Positions 8,714 through 16,882 are shown, numbered from the stretch's first letter. The stretch: 35,144 nucleotides of DNA from Oscillospiraceae bacterium (GCA_031290105.1 JAITOD010000067.1:1-35144); one strand, 5' to 3'. Notes: generated by a model not told the origin, from the sequence alone. Translations and numbers: made by a program.

Positions 8714-9826
8714 ATGAAAATTATCTGTGACGTGGCGGAATTCGCCCAATCCTGCGCAAATGTATCACGGGCGGTGGCTGCAAAATCAACGTTGCCGTCG
8801 CTTGAGGGTATATTGCTGAAAACAACGGCGGATGGAGCGGAGCTTAGCTGTTATAATACGGAGCTTGGTATCCGTACTGTGCAGGCTTGTGCGGTTGAAG
8901 AGGAAGGCTCTGTTGTGGTTAACGCGCATTTGTTCTGCGAAATTTTGCGCAGACTGCCGGAGGGGCGTGTGGAAATCACGGCGGACAGCCGCTGTTATGT
9001 CACGATTGCCGCAGGAGAGGCGCGCTTTTCGCTGATGGGAATACCTGCGGACGACTTTCCGGAGCTGCCCAGCGTTACAGGGGGATTTGCGATTACGCTG
9101 CAGCAGTCGCTGCTCAAGGAGATGGTGCGCCAGACAATCTTTGCCGTTGCGGTTAAGGGCGAAAAGGCGGTGCACACGGGGATTCAGTTTACGGTGCAGG
9201 ATAATAATCTGCGCTTGGTGGCAGTGGACGGGGTACGACTTGCAGTGCGGCAGGAGCCAATCAGCTACGAGGGTGAGGAGCTGAGCTTTGTTGTTCCGGC
9301 GCGGACGCTCTCGGAGATAGTTAAGCTGACGGAGGACGACGACAGCTTCTTATCACTCAGTGTGGGCAAACGGCAGATTGTGTTTGAGCTGGCGGGATAT
9401 ACGTTTGTTTCACGCTTGCTTGAGGGCGGCTTTTTGGACTACACCACGACTTTGCCTAAAGAATATACAGTTACAGCGCGGGTTAATACGCGGCGTATGC
9501 TGGAGGCTCTGGAGCGCACAAGCCTGATGGGCACTGCGGACACAAAGCTGCGAAGTCCGTCCACGTGTGTGCTGAGCGAAAGGGGAATTTTTCTTTCCAG
9601 CAGCACGGCAATCGGCACGGCAAGCGATAGGTTTGAGGCTGTTATTGCCGGCGAGCCGCTGGAAATCGGATTTAACAACAAATTTCTTATTGACGCTTTG
9701 CGGGCGGCTGACACAGACGAATGCGTTTTGAGGTTTAACACGCCGATTGCGCCGATTATCATTGAGCCGACGGAGGGCGAGGAGTATTTATATTTGGTGC
9801 TGCCTGTGCGGCTCAGGACGGAATGA
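8714..9826 (+). CDS. dnaN: DNA polymerase III beta subunit (sliding clamp)
   Basis: A 370-residue protein of family length. It forms the dimeric ring that tethers the replicative polymerase to DNA. N-terminal MKIICDVAEFAQSCANVSRA, the three-domain clamp pattern (LPSLEGILLKT, FPELPSVTG, LRLVAVDGVRLAV, SFVVPARTLSEI) and the C-terminal PIAPIIIEPTEGEEYLYLVLPVR are characteristic. I chose ATG 8714 because GGAGG (8701-8705) lies 8 bases before it; an upstream TTG at 8699 has no site. dnaA, recF and gyrB, the usual neighbours, are absent; guaB lies upstream and a nitroreductase gene downstream. Confidence 0.96.
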   Translation: MKIICDVAEFAQSCANVSRAVAAKSTLPSLEGILLKTTADGAELSCYNTELGIRTVQACAVEEEGSVVVNAHLFCEILRRLPEGRVEITADSRCYVTIAAGEARFSLMGIPADDFPELPSVTGGFAITLQQSLLKEMVRQTIFAVAVKGEKAVHTGIQFTVQDNNLRLVAVDGVRLAVRQEPISYEGEELSFVVPARTLSEIVKLTEDDDSFLSLSVGKRQIVFELAGYTFVSRLLEGGFLDYTTTLPKEYTVTARVNTRRMLEALERTSLMGTADTKLRSPSTCVLSERGIFLSSSTAIGTASDRFEAVIAGEPLEIGFNNKFLIDALRAADTDECVLRFNTPIAPIIIEPTEGEEYLYLVLPVRLRTE

Positions 9827-9875
9827 AACGTTGAGTTCTGCCGGATGGAATAATCATCATATAGGAGAAAAAACT

Positions 9876-10733
9876 ATGGACGAGCAACTTTTGAGTGCAA
9901 TATCAAAACGCCATTCAACGCGAACCTTTCTGCCGGACGCACTGCCGGAAGATGTGGTCAGTCAAGTGTCAGCTTTTGCGCAGGGGCTTGAGCTGCCGTT
10001 TGAAAGCAACACAGAGTTTCAATTTTTTAAATCAGCGCCCGGAAAAGGTCTATATAACAACGGAATTGCGCCTGCAAACGGAATCGCGCTCATTGGTGAA
10101 ACAGATTTGGTGTCGATTTCAAAAACCGGCTTTGCGGGAGAGCTGGTCATACTCTACGCCGCAAGCATCGGCCTTTCGACCTGTTGGTTTGGGCATTACA
10201 AACTTGCTGAACTTGGCAAATATATTGACGGCATTGCCGAAAAAGAGCGCATAAAAGAAACCTCTCTCGGTCTCGGGTATGGCTACGGCGATCAAGTGGA
10301 TGTTGGCAAACGCGTAATATGCTGTATACCGTTTGGGCACGGCGATGAAAACGCAAAACGATTGATAGACCGCGTCATGAAAAAGCTTGGAGCAAACCGA
10401 AAGCCGTTGGGCGAATTGTTGGACGAAAACACAACGCTGAGCGCGCTTCCGCCTGATATTGCCGAAGTGCTGGATTTAGCGCGGCCGGCGCCCTCGGCGG
10501 GGAACAGTCAGATATGGCGTTTTGGCTACAATAAAACCACAAACGTGCTAACGATTGCAAAGCCGATAGGCTACAAGCATTTCAAGTGGGAGCATTCTGA
10601 TGTTGATGTTGGAATTTGCGCCGCGCATGTTTGGCTTGGCTTAGTGGATAAGGGTTATAAGCCGAAAGTCACAGTGGAACAACGTGAAGACAGAGCCGTT
10701 TGGGTGTTTGAGCTTAATCAGGCAAGTGAATGA
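9876..10733 (+). CDS. Nitroreductase-family protein (TM1586-like)
   Basis: A 285-residue protein beginning MDEQLLSAISKRHSTRTF, the FMN-binding start of nitroreductases (Arg/Ser in the KRxSxR motif). It resembles the tandem nitroreductase family TM1586_NiRdase (PF14512), in which two half-domains occur in one chain: the second half carries LDLARPAPSAGNSQIWRF, another nitroreductase motif. The substrate is unknown; such enzymes reduce quinones or nitro compounds with NAD(P)H and FMN. ATAGGAG lies 9 bases before the ATG. Its stop overlaps the start of the VanZ-like gene (ATGA), so the two are translated together. Confidence 0.8.
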   Translation: MDEQLLSAISKRHSTRTFLPDALPEDVVSQVSAFAQGLELPFESNTEFQFFKSAPGKGLYNNGIAPANGIALIGETDLVSISKTGFAGELVILYAASIGLSTCWFGHYKLAELGKYIDGIAEKERIKETSLGLGYGYGDQVDVGKRVICCIPFGHGDENAKRLIDRVMKKLGANRKPLGELLDENTTLSALPPDIAEVLDLARPAPSAGNSQIWRFGYNKTTNVLTIAKPIGYKHFKWEHSDVDVGICAAHVWLGLVDKGYKPKVTVEQREDRAVWVFELNQASE

Positions 10734-11236
10734 AAAAACTAAATAAACAAAATACACAGTCGCTCACGCTTGCTCTGTTTGTAATTTATCTGCTGGCGTT
10801 GTTTTGGCTGGTTCTGTTCAAGCTGCAATTTTCCGTTCCGATAATGGAAGACGGGCGGGTCATCAACCTGATCCCGAAAATCTGGGTTTTCAGCGAGACC
10901 GTGAACAACGTTATTGTGTTCATCCCGTTTGGCGTCTATATATGCATGATTAAGGACAAGTGGTCTTTTGTAAAAAAACTGATGGCGAGCGTTGGCTTGA
11001 CTGTTTTTTTTGAAGCAACGCAATTCATATTCGCTATCGGCAGGTCAGATATCACCGACGTGCTGAGCAACACGCTTGGCGCGCTGATTGGAATCGGCGC
11101 GTATGCCATGTTATTCAAGCTTTTTAAGGATAATACAAACAGAAAAATAAACGCGTTCGCGGCGCTTGTGACAGTGTTGGCGATATTGTCCGTTGCATTG
11201 CTGCTGCTGAGCAACAGGTGGGTGCGGATTAGATAG
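10730..11236 (+). CDS. VanZ-like membrane protein
   Basis: A 168-residue protein with four membrane helices (about 12-31, 62-80, 86-110 with a charged break, 139-160) and the VanZ family pattern: FWLVLFKLQF, INLIPK, NNVIVFIPFGVYI, FEATQFIFAIGRSDITDVLSNTLGALIG. VanZ proteins are linked to low-level teicoplanin resistance in enterococci, but most homologues have no known role. The start overlaps the nitroreductase stop by four bases. There is no vancomycin cluster here, so the name reflects the fold only. Confidence 0.85.
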   Translation: MKKLNKQNTQSLTLALFVIYLLALFWLVLFKLQFSVPIMEDGRVINLIPKIWVFSETVNNVIVFIPFGVYICMIKDKWSFVKKLMASVGLTVFFEATQFIFAIGRSDITDVLSNTLGALIGIGAYAMLFKLFKDNTNRKINAFAALVTVLAILSVALLLLSNRWVRIR

Positions 11237-11324
11237 TGTTGCGCGGGAATACCGGTTCAGGGGTGTAGGGCGGCGGTAAAATAAAATAGAGCAACAGGCA
11301 GTGCGGAAAATTAACATCCTGCGC

Positions 11325-11353
11325 TTGCAATTCTCCGCAAGTATGGGTATAAT
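11325..11353 (+). promoter_or_regulatory. Promoter of the membrane-anchored unknown gene
   Basis: TTGCAA (11325-11330), 17-base spacer, TATAAT (11348-11353). Transcription should begin near 11360, about 50 bases before the start codon. Confidence 0.75.
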
Positions 11354-11409
11354 GGTTGCATATGCCTGCGAATTTTTGCGGACAGTTAAAAGTTAGGAGG
11401 CTGATTTTT

Positions 11410-12429
11410 TTGAAAAAGCCGATAAAAATTAACGGCAAACGTTTGCTGTTAATTCTGGGTATTCTGGGTATGTTGGGTGTAGGCGTTATAACCGTCGAGG
11501 GCGTGTGGGTTTATGTTGAGTTGCGCAATTACGTTGAAACACACACAAAGACCACCGAAGACGCAAACGCCGAAGTATCCGGCGGAGAGCTGCAGGACAG
11601 CATATTGCAAGAGCAGGAAACAACAACGCTGCCGGAAACAATCGCCGTCACAACTTCCGCGGCGGTAATTACTGTAAACACAACGTCAGAACCAAGCAAA
11701 GCAGAACCCGGCACGTCCGCGCCGAAACCAAGCGCTTCATCAGCGCCGCCGAGCGCTGCACCGTCAACAACCAAGCCGCCAAGCCAAAGGGAAATCCTTG
11801 CGCAATACACAAAGGCAGTGAATGCGCGGCGAACTCAAAACGCAAGCGTTAAAAAAACAATCACCACCAATCTGGACGACTTCAATTGCCCGGCGCTGTA
11901 CCGTTGGGTTCTGAATGGCAAGCTGCCTATAATAAATGTGGACGCCGGCGAATACTCAAAGCAACTCTTCGGTCAAGGAGTGAAGGAAAGCAGCGGCACT
12001 GCGGCAAAGCTGCGCACGCCCGTCACGCCGGGCATAGGCGATGTTCAAGGGCTTGTGTTACTGAACAGCGGCAGGCAAATCAAGTTCAGCATACCGGCAG
12101 AAGAAACGAACCCCACCGCGTCCAATAGCTTAATTGGCAAAGTGACAAGCGATTTTCCGTCTGCCGCCGCCCTGAGCAGCGATATTTTTTCATTGGTGGA
12201 GGGCAGCGGGGCTATCGTAAAAATCGGCGCTATCAACGTCACCACACGGAACGCCACAGTGACCGCCGACTTTTCTGCGGACGGCAAGCTTATTAAGGAG
12301 ACAATTACCTTTAACTTTGTGATTCGCATGGAGAGTGTCAGCGTGGGCACGGAAAGCGTTTCCAAAATTGTGACGCTGCCTTGGGGTGAAGCGCCCGGTA
12401 TGCGCGAGATTGCGCTTGAGTATAAGTAG
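11410..12429 (+). CDS. Membrane-anchored exported protein of unknown function
   Basis: A 339-residue protein. The start is TTG 11410, chosen because AGGAGG (11395-11400) lies 9 bases before it. Residues 1-11 are basic, and one membrane segment follows at about 12-34 (LLLILGILGMLGVGVITVEGVW). Residues about 45-135 are a low-complexity S/T/P/E-rich linker typical of a cell-wall-spanning stretch. The C-terminal 200 residues look like a folded extracellular domain with alternating strands (INVDAGEYSKQLFG, LVLLNSGRQIKFSIP, AIVKIGAINVTTRNATVT). I do not recognise the family. It is a single gene with its own promoter. Confidence 0.7.
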   Translation: MKKPIKINGKRLLLILGILGMLGVGVITVEGVWVYVELRNYVETHTKTTEDANAEVSGGELQDSILQEQETTTLPETIAVTTSAAVITVNTTSEPSKAEPGTSAPKPSASSAPPSAAPSTTKPPSQREILAQYTKAVNARRTQNASVKKTITTNLDDFNCPALYRWVLNGKLPIINVDAGEYSKQLFGQGVKESSGTAAKLRTPVTPGIGDVQGLVLLNSGRQIKFSIPAEETNPTASNSLIGKVTSDFPSAAALSSDIFSLVEGSGAIVKIGAINVTTRNATVTADFSADGKLIKETITFNFVIRMESVSVGTESVSKIVTLPWGEAPGMREIALEYK

Positions 12430-12483
12430 TGAATATTTGAGCTGCGAAATGAGCGGAGGTCTGTAACTAAGGAGGGGTTTATC

Positions 12484-12738
12484 GTGCCGGCAATTTCAAG
12501 CTTTTACGGTTTAACAATCAAGATGTTTTACCGCCTGTCAGAGCATAACCCGCCGCATTTTCACGCTGTTTATGGAGAATACGTTGGCTCATTTAACATA
12601 CAAAACGGCGAAATGATTGAGGGTGATTTGCCGGATAAAGGGCAACGCTTGGTTCGCGAATGGCATGGTTTACACAAAACAGAACTGCTTGACATGTGGA
12701 ATACACAGGAATTCCGCAAACTCCCGCCGTTGCTGTAA
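12484..12738 (+). CDS. DUF4160 domain protein
   Basis: An 84-residue protein beginning at GTG 12484 behind AAGGAGGGG (12470-12478). The pattern MPAISSFYGLTIKMFYRLSEHNPPHFHAVYGEY is that of DUF4160 (PF13711), with the conserved HNPPHFH. Function unknown; the family often sits beside DUF2442 genes, as here, and the pair has been suggested to be toxin-antitoxin-like, which is not shown by this sequence. Confidence 0.85.
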   Translation: MPAISSFYGLTIKMFYRLSEHNPPHFHAVYGEYVGSFNIQNGEMIEGDLPDKGQRLVREWHGLHKTELLDMWNTQEFRKLPPLL

Positions 12739-12749
12739 AGGAGGCACTT

Positions 12750-12998
12750 GTGTTTCACAAAATCACAGAGCTAAAGCCGCTCCCAAACTTGCGGCTGTGG
12801 GCACGCTTCGAAGGCGGGGATGCGCGTCTTTATGACCTTGCACCGTTGCAAGAGCGATGGGATGTGTTCGCGTCACTATCCACCGTGCCGGGACTTTTTG
12901 CCTTGGCTCACACTGACGCTGGCGGCCGCGGCGTGGTCTGGAATGACGACATAGACCTTTCCAGCGATGAGATTTGGACGAACGGAGTGCCGGCATAG
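12750..12998 (+). CDS. DUF2442 domain protein
   Basis: An 82-residue protein starting at GTG 12750, 5 bases after AAGGAGG (12738-12744); longer upstream starts would overlap the preceding gene. ITELKPLPNLRLWARFEGG, then LYDLAPL and GRGVVWNDDIDLSSDEIW match DUF2442 (PF10387). The gene begins 11 bases after the DUF4160 stop, so the two form a unit. Function unknown. Confidence 0.82.
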   Translation: MFHKITELKPLPNLRLWARFEGGDARLYDLAPLQERWDVFASLSTVPGLFALAHTDAGGRGVVWNDDIDLSSDEIWTNGVPA

Positions 12999-13061
12999 CC
13001 GTTGTGCGGTTGAATGGAATCATGCCGCTGATATGCCAAACGATTCGCGAAAGGAGCCGCC

Positions 13062-13577
13062 ATGCCCAGTGAACCGCTGCGCCTTGCGGGCGTTATCCGC
13101 GAATCTGTTGTGGACGGTCCCGGCTGGCGTTTTGTGATTTTTGCGCAGGGCTGCCCGCACCATTGCCCCGGCTGCCATAACCCCGAAACTCATGACCCGG
13201 CGGCAGGATACACGAGCACCTGCGCGGCGCTGCTGACGGAAATCCGCAAGAACCCGCTGCTGTGCGGCGTGACACTCAGCGGCGGAGAGCCGTTCGCACA
13301 GGCGCACGCGTTTGCCGCCATTGCGCGTGATGTTCGTGCGCTGGGGCTGGATATATTTACCTACACAGGCTACACCTTTGAGCACTTGCTGGCGGGCGCG
13401 GACAAGAAAAACGGCTGGCTGGAGCTTCTGCGTGCGAGCGACACCCTGGTTGACGGACGATTCGTTTTGGCTGAGCGTACGCTGAATATGCTCTTTCGCG
13501 GGTCGGCCAACCAGCGCGTGATTGACGTCGCCGCTTCACTGAGGGCGGGGGCGGCGGTTGAGTCGGCGCTTGGGTAG
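13062..13577 (+). CDS. nrdG: Anaerobic ribonucleotide reductase activating protein
   Basis: A 171-residue radical-SAM activase. Cys31, Cys35 and Cys38 form the CxxxCxxC iron-sulfur site in GCPHHCPGCHNPET, and GVTLSGGEPF is the SAM-binding GGE motif. It generates the glycyl radical on NrdD, which makes dNTPs without oxygen. AAGGAG lies 5 bases before the ATG. Usually nrdG follows nrdD; no nrdD is in the window, so the partner is elsewhere. It shows an anaerobic lifestyle. Confidence 0.92.
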   Translation: MPSEPLRLAGVIRESVVDGPGWRFVIFAQGCPHHCPGCHNPETHDPAAGYTSTCAALLTEIRKNPLLCGVTLSGGEPFAQAHAFAAIARDVRALGLDIFTYTGYTFEHLLAGADKKNGWLELLRASDTLVDGRFVLAERTLNMLFRGSANQRVIDVAASLRAGAAVESALG

Positions 13578-13629
13578 CGGGGGCTTGCTGTTTTTGCGGT
13601 GGCGGCCCAAATATTGGAAAGCGGCGGCG

Positions 13630-14121
13630 TTAGGTTTGGCGTTGGAAGCTGACGAAAAACAAGTAGGTTCCTTGTTCTTTGTATGTGAGCGTTCCGATAT
13701 CGTTTTCAACAATCATGCTGAAATTAGCCATGTCAACAGGGAAATTCTTTCTGTTACCATCCGGGAATTCAAACGCAACAACAAACAAATTCGTTGAATA
13801 ACGACCGCCGGTTACTTGTGCGAGCTTTGAAATCACTTTCACCTTGGAAGATAAATTTGGCGAAGACGCAAATGCCGATTTTGCGTTCGATTTTGCCGCA
13901 GACAACTTGTAAAAGACCGGTACGAGTACCAAGCCAACAATAAGCCATAAGATACCGAGAATTAATAATATATCAGCATCGCCATAACCTCCATAAAAAT
14001 TTGCAGCTTCACCATCTGGGTTTATTTTAATTCCAATAGATCCGCCAACAAAAAAGAGCAAACCAACAAAATACCCTGCAACCCAACAGAATCCAACCCA
14101 ATTAAACGGCTTCTTGCTCAT
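13630..14121 (-). CDS. Small membrane protein, DUF2500-like
   Basis: A 163-residue protein with two membrane segments (about 9-31 and 50-70). The C-terminal soluble part, VKVISKLAQVTGGRYSTNLF then VAFEFPDGNRKNFPV and DIGTLTYKEQGTYLFFVSF, follows the DUF2500/DUF7489 pattern (VKVISKR, a Y-rich strand, FEFxxGxR, GDEGTLTFQG). AAGGAG precedes the ATG. It lies 23 bases after uxaC on the same strand and probably shares its transcript. The unusually AT-rich sequence differs from uxaC. Function unknown. Confidence 0.65.
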   Translation of the reverse strand: MSKKPFNWVGFCWVAGYFVGLLFFVGGSIGIKINPDGEAANFYGGYGDADILLILGILWLIVGLVLVPVFYKLSAAKSNAKSAFASSPNLSSKVKVISKLAQVTGGRYSTNLFVVAFEFPDGNRKNFPVDMANFSMIVENDIGTLTYKEQGTYLFFVSFQRQT

Positions 14122-14144
14122 AATATTAACTCCTTATAATATCA

Positions 14145-15443
14145 CTAAAACCCGAAAAACTCCATTGCCCCGTCATGGCAAACGCCGCGCACAAGCCGCT
14201 CCAGCGCGTCCCAATCCCGCGGATATTCGCCGCGCTCTACCCAATCGCCAAGCATACCGCAAAAAAGCCGCCGAAAATACTCATGGCGCGGAAACGACAA
14301 AAATGAGCGGCTATCCGTCACAAAACCGGGAAAAGTCGCCAGCGGCAAAGCGGCGGCGTAGTTGCTCAGCTGCGCGCGCATACCGGGCAGCGAGTCGTTG
14401 AACCACCACGCGCTGCCTTGGCGCAGCTTATCGCCAAAGCAGCCGCAAAGTGCAGTAATCACGGCGTTATCCGCAGGGTTGAGCGAGAAAAGTATGGTTT
14501 TGGGGAGCTGCCCGCGTGCCGCAAAATCCTCAAACAGACGGAACAGCCCCTGCGTGATACTGTGCGCGGGCTTGATGGTGTCGCCGCCCGCGTCCTTGCC
14601 GATTTCCGCCAGCATTCGCGGGTTGACGTTGCGCATGACCCCAAGATGTGTCTCAAGCACCCAATTTCTGTCAGCACAAATTTTTGTCAGCCGCCTGATT
14701 TGCTCCATATTATCGGCGTTGACGTTCGGTGCGCTGAAATCCGCCGCACGGCAACCGAGGGCGGAAAACGCGTCCGCGCGGGCACTCAGAGCGTCAGCAA
14801 GCCCCTGTTCGCTGTGAGCGTCTATGCCGGACACCGCCGACATCTCATCCAAATATTCCCTGCCGCCGTAGAGCAGATTATCCGCACGGAAGGCGGGCAA
14901 TACACGGATTCCGAAGCTCCCCGCCGCATATTCATCGCGCAGTTTTTCGTGCCAAATCAGCGAAGACGCCGGGTCGTCCGTCGTGCAGAGCAGTTCAACG
15001 TTTGATATGCGGAGCAAATCGCGCACGGTCATGTTTGCCAGTTGCTCATTCGCGCGGGCGTAGATATTGCGTGCTGTGTCGGGGTTCAGCGGCTCGTTGA
15101 TGCCAAAAAAGCGGCGCAGCTCAAGGTGCGTCCAGTGATAGAGCGGGCTGCCGATCAGTTGCGGTATGCACGCCGCCCACACCGCGAATTTGTCCCAATC
15201 AGCGGCAACGCCCGTGATGTGCGATTCCGGCACGCCAAGGCAGCGCATCGCCCGCCACTTATAGTGGTCGTGTGCCAGCCACAGCTGCGCGATGTTGCCG
15301 CAGGGCGCGTCCTCGGCGATTTCGCTCACGGGGAGGTGGCAGTGCCAGTCCGCAATCGGCAGTCGTGCGGCGATGGTGTGGTATAGCTCCCGCGCTGTTT
15401 CGGTGGGCAGGAGAAAGGTTTCGGCGCTGAGGAAGGGGGTCAT
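14145..15443 (-). CDS. uxaC: Uronate (glucuronate) isomerase
   Basis: A 432-residue enzyme of the amidohydrolase superfamily that converts D-glucuronate to D-fructuronate and D-galacturonate to D-tagaturonate. Signature stretches: FLLPTETARELYH, DWHCHLPVSEIAED with metal ligands His34 and His36, LAHDHYKWRAMRCLGV, LLCTTDDPASSLIWH, WVLETHLGVMRNVN, and SRSFLSFPRHEYFRRLFC near the end. The length is some 30 residues below E. coli UxaC (470), without an obvious missing core. The start has a weak GAAAGG site. It stands without uxuA, uxuB, kdgK or a uronate transporter in view. A clear promoter precedes it. Confidence 0.93.
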   Translation of the reverse strand: MTPFLSAETFLLPTETARELYHTIAARLPIADWHCHLPVSEIAEDAPCGNIAQLWLAHDHYKWRAMRCLGVPESHITGVAADWDKFAVWAACIPQLIGSPLYHWTHLELRRFFGINEPLNPDTARNIYARANEQLANMTVRDLLRISNVELLCTTDDPASSLIWHEKLRDEYAAGSFGIRVLPAFRADNLLYGGREYLDEMSAVSGIDAHSEQGLADALSARADAFSALGCRAADFSAPNVNADNMEQIRRLTKICADRNWVLETHLGVMRNVNPRMLAEIGKDAGGDTIKPAHSITQGLFRLFEDFAARGQLPKTILFSLNPADNAVITALCGCFGDKLRQGSAWWFNDSLPGMRAQLSNYAAALPLATFPGFVTDSRSFLSFPRHEYFRRLFCGMLGDWVERGEYPRDWDALERLVRGVCHDGAMEFFGF

Positions 15444-15479
15444 GGCGATGCCTTTCGGGCATTGATTTTGCTGCCCTTG

Positions 15480-15508
15480 AGTATATCACGTTTTTGTTGG
15501 CATTTCAA
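15480..15508 (-). promoter_or_regulatory. Promoter of uxaC
   Basis: On the - strand: TTGAAA (15503-15508), 17-base spacer, TATACT (15480-15485). The start site would be near 15473, about 30 bases before the uxaC ATG. Confidence 0.75.
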
Positions 15509-15537
15509 GGGGTTGGCGTTTTTGCGTGAGATGAATT

Positions 15538-15813
15538 TTATTTGCACATGTAGCGCTGCTTGCCCTGATTGATAACTTCAACAATTTCCAGCATGCCGCG
15601 TCCTTCTTCACTCGTTGCAAAGTCCAAGAAAAAGCGCCCGAGGAGTCGTCTGTCTTTTAGCGGAATCCGCAGCCATTCATAGCCCACGAAGAGCGCGGAA
15701 AGTATGAACGTTTCCCCCGAGTAGAGCTTAGGGAGTTCGCCCTTAGCGTATTCCAGCAGTTCCGGCACTGACAGGCGGCTGTTGCTGAGGTCGATGGTTG
15801 TGATGGTGTTCAT
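15538..15813 (-). CDS. DUF1413 domain protein
   Basis: A 91-residue protein. ELPKLYSGETFILSALFVG, then YEWLRIPLKDRRLLGRFFLD and IVEVINQGKQRYMC follow the DUF1413 pattern (PF07205). Function unknown; small, soluble, no membrane segment. AAAGGAG lies 7 bases before the ATG. Its promoter appears to lie some 220 bases upstream (16034-16063), leaving a long leader with a 40-bp palindrome and a hairpin. Confidence 0.68.
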   Translation of the reverse strand: MNTITTIDLSNSRLSVPELLEYAKGELPKLYSGETFILSALFVGYEWLRIPLKDRRLLGRFFLDFATSEEGRGMLEIVEVINQGKQRYMCK

Positions 15814-15941
15814 GGTTGACTCCTTTTTTGTGTGGCATTATTTATATGTTTGGGCGCGAAGCTTTAATTGGTTTGAAGCCGGATTTGGAGCGGTGAGTCG
15901 GCATTGTTTTATAGGTAGGTGAGAATATGCACTAATCGACA

Positions 15942-15981
15942 CATGAATCGATTTATTTATCGATAAATAAATCGATTCATG
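15942..15981. repeat. 40-bp perfect palindrome
   Basis: Every base of 15942-15981 pairs with its partner about the centre at 15961/15962: 20-bp arms with no spacer. ATCGAT occurs three times at 12-base spacing inside it. It lies in the leader of the DUF1413 gene, and in RNA it would form a very long hairpin. Confidence 0.85.
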
Positions 15982-15985
15982 AATG

Positions 15986-16003
15986 GTCTCAAGAGCGGTC
16001 TCT
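15986..16003. repeat. TCAAGAG/CTCTTGA hairpin with GGTCT repeats
   Basis: TCAAGAG and CTCTTGA are 7-bp inverted arms around CGGT. GGTCT recurs three times at 12-base intervals (15984-16012). It lies beside the 40-bp palindrome in the same leader. Confidence 0.6.
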
Positions 16004-16033
16004 TGAAAGGTCTATAGAATAGGTTTACGCCAT

Positions 16034-16063
16034 ATTATATCACAAACTCAACCCAAACGTCAA
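16034..16063 (-). promoter_or_regulatory. Promoter for the DUF1413 leader transcript
   Basis: On the - strand: TTGACG (16058-16063), 18-base spacer, TATAAT (16034-16039). It points at the DUF1413 gene and would give a leader of about 215 bases covering both structured repeats. Confidence 0.7.
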
Positions 16064-16091
16064 GCTCCCTTGGCCCGTGTTGAACCTTGCA

Positions 16092-16138
16092 CTTTGAAAG
16101 CAAGACTGCCTTTGCGTGGGGTAGTCTTGCTTTCAAAG
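16092..16138. repeat. 16-bp perfect inverted repeat
   Basis: CTTTGAAAGCAAGACT (16092-16107) and AGTCTTGCTTTCAAAG (16123-16138) are exact inverted copies around a 15-base loop. There is no T run on either side, so it is not a typical intrinsic terminator. It lies between the ANTAR gene end and the DUF1413 promoter. Confidence 0.8.
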
Positions 16139-16237
16139 CGCTTGTGTAGCCGCTCACTCTAACGAATGTTCAAGCGTTTAGCGTAGCGAAAGCGGACCTA
16201 CAGGAATGCAATCGAAGGGCGCTAAGTGCTTATGCGG

Positions 16238-16266
16238 CGCATATTTCATTAGTGGCAACACTCCCT
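16238..16266 (+). repeat. 29-bp direct repeat, copy 1
   Basis: Identical to 17422-17450 in the same orientation. It begins CGCATATTTCATTAG and ends CACTCCCT, and includes most of the right end of the MITE-like element. With copy 2 it brackets the ANTAR gene and its upstream region. Confidence 0.85.
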
Positions 16267-16300
16267 TAGTAAAAAACTCACAAAAAGCCACAACCGCCAA

Positions 16301-16834
16301 TCACATTTCCACGCCGCCAATCATCTCTCGCGCCGCCTGAATCAGCGTCTTGCCGCCGCGCATTGCGCATTGTTGCAGATATCGGTGTGCCACCCATTCC
16401 GGCATACCGCTGCGTTCCAAGAGGAGGAGTTTTGCCTCCAAAATAACCGCTTCGTCCTCCGCGCCGCGCCTATGTGATACCTGCCGGCGTTGCTGTCCGC
16501 TAACCAAAAGCTCCCGCACAGTGCGCAGGAACTCGGGCCTGTCCAGCGGCAGATTCATGCACAGTACGTTGCCTAAGCCCTCCAACGGGCGCTGACCGCT
16601 TGCCAGCAGCAACAGCACGTCTATGTTGATTGGCAGTGACCTTGCCAGAGCTGCTGGCGCCATGTCGCGCAGCTTGTGGCAGATTAGCAGACCCTCGCGC
16701 ACAAGGCTGCACGCCCCCAACGCATCGGCCCCGGAATGGCATAGGCGTACATCAATTAAGCCGCCGTCGCTGAGTACGCGGCGCAATGCAGTGAGTATAT
16801 CTGGCGAAGCGGCGGCAAGGAGGATTTCCTTCAT
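16301..16834 (-). CDS. ANTAR-domain response regulator with degenerate receiver
   Basis: A 177-residue protein. Residues 1-115 have the receiver fold outline (KEILLAAASPDILTALRRVL, GADALGACSL). The acidic pair, the phospho-acceptor Asp and the Lys-Pro are not visible: AAASPD replaces the acidic pair, EGLLICHKL lies where the Asp would be, and NLPLDRPEF replaces KPF. Residues about 120-172 are an ANTAR domain (ILEAKLLLLERSGMPEWVAH, RYLQQCAMRGGKTLIQAAREMI), which binds paired hairpins in leader RNA and prevents termination. It is probably an antiterminator that does not depend on standard phosphorylation. Target genes are not visible; clostridial relatives often sit by nitrogen genes. A TGC-extended -10 (16883-16888) precedes it. 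Confidence 0.82.
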   Translation of the reverse strand: MKEILLAAASPDILTALRRVLSDGGLIDVRLCHSGADALGACSLVREGLLICHKLRDMAPAALARSLPINIDVLLLLASGQRPLEGLGNVLCMNLPLDRPEFLRTVRELLVSGQQRRQVSHRRGAEDEAVILEAKLLLLERSGMPEWVAHRYLQQCAMRGGKTLIQAAREMIGGVEM

Positions 16835-16882
16835 CCCTCAGCCCCGCCTTTCTGCGCCTGCTCGGCTTCCTACAAATTACCC

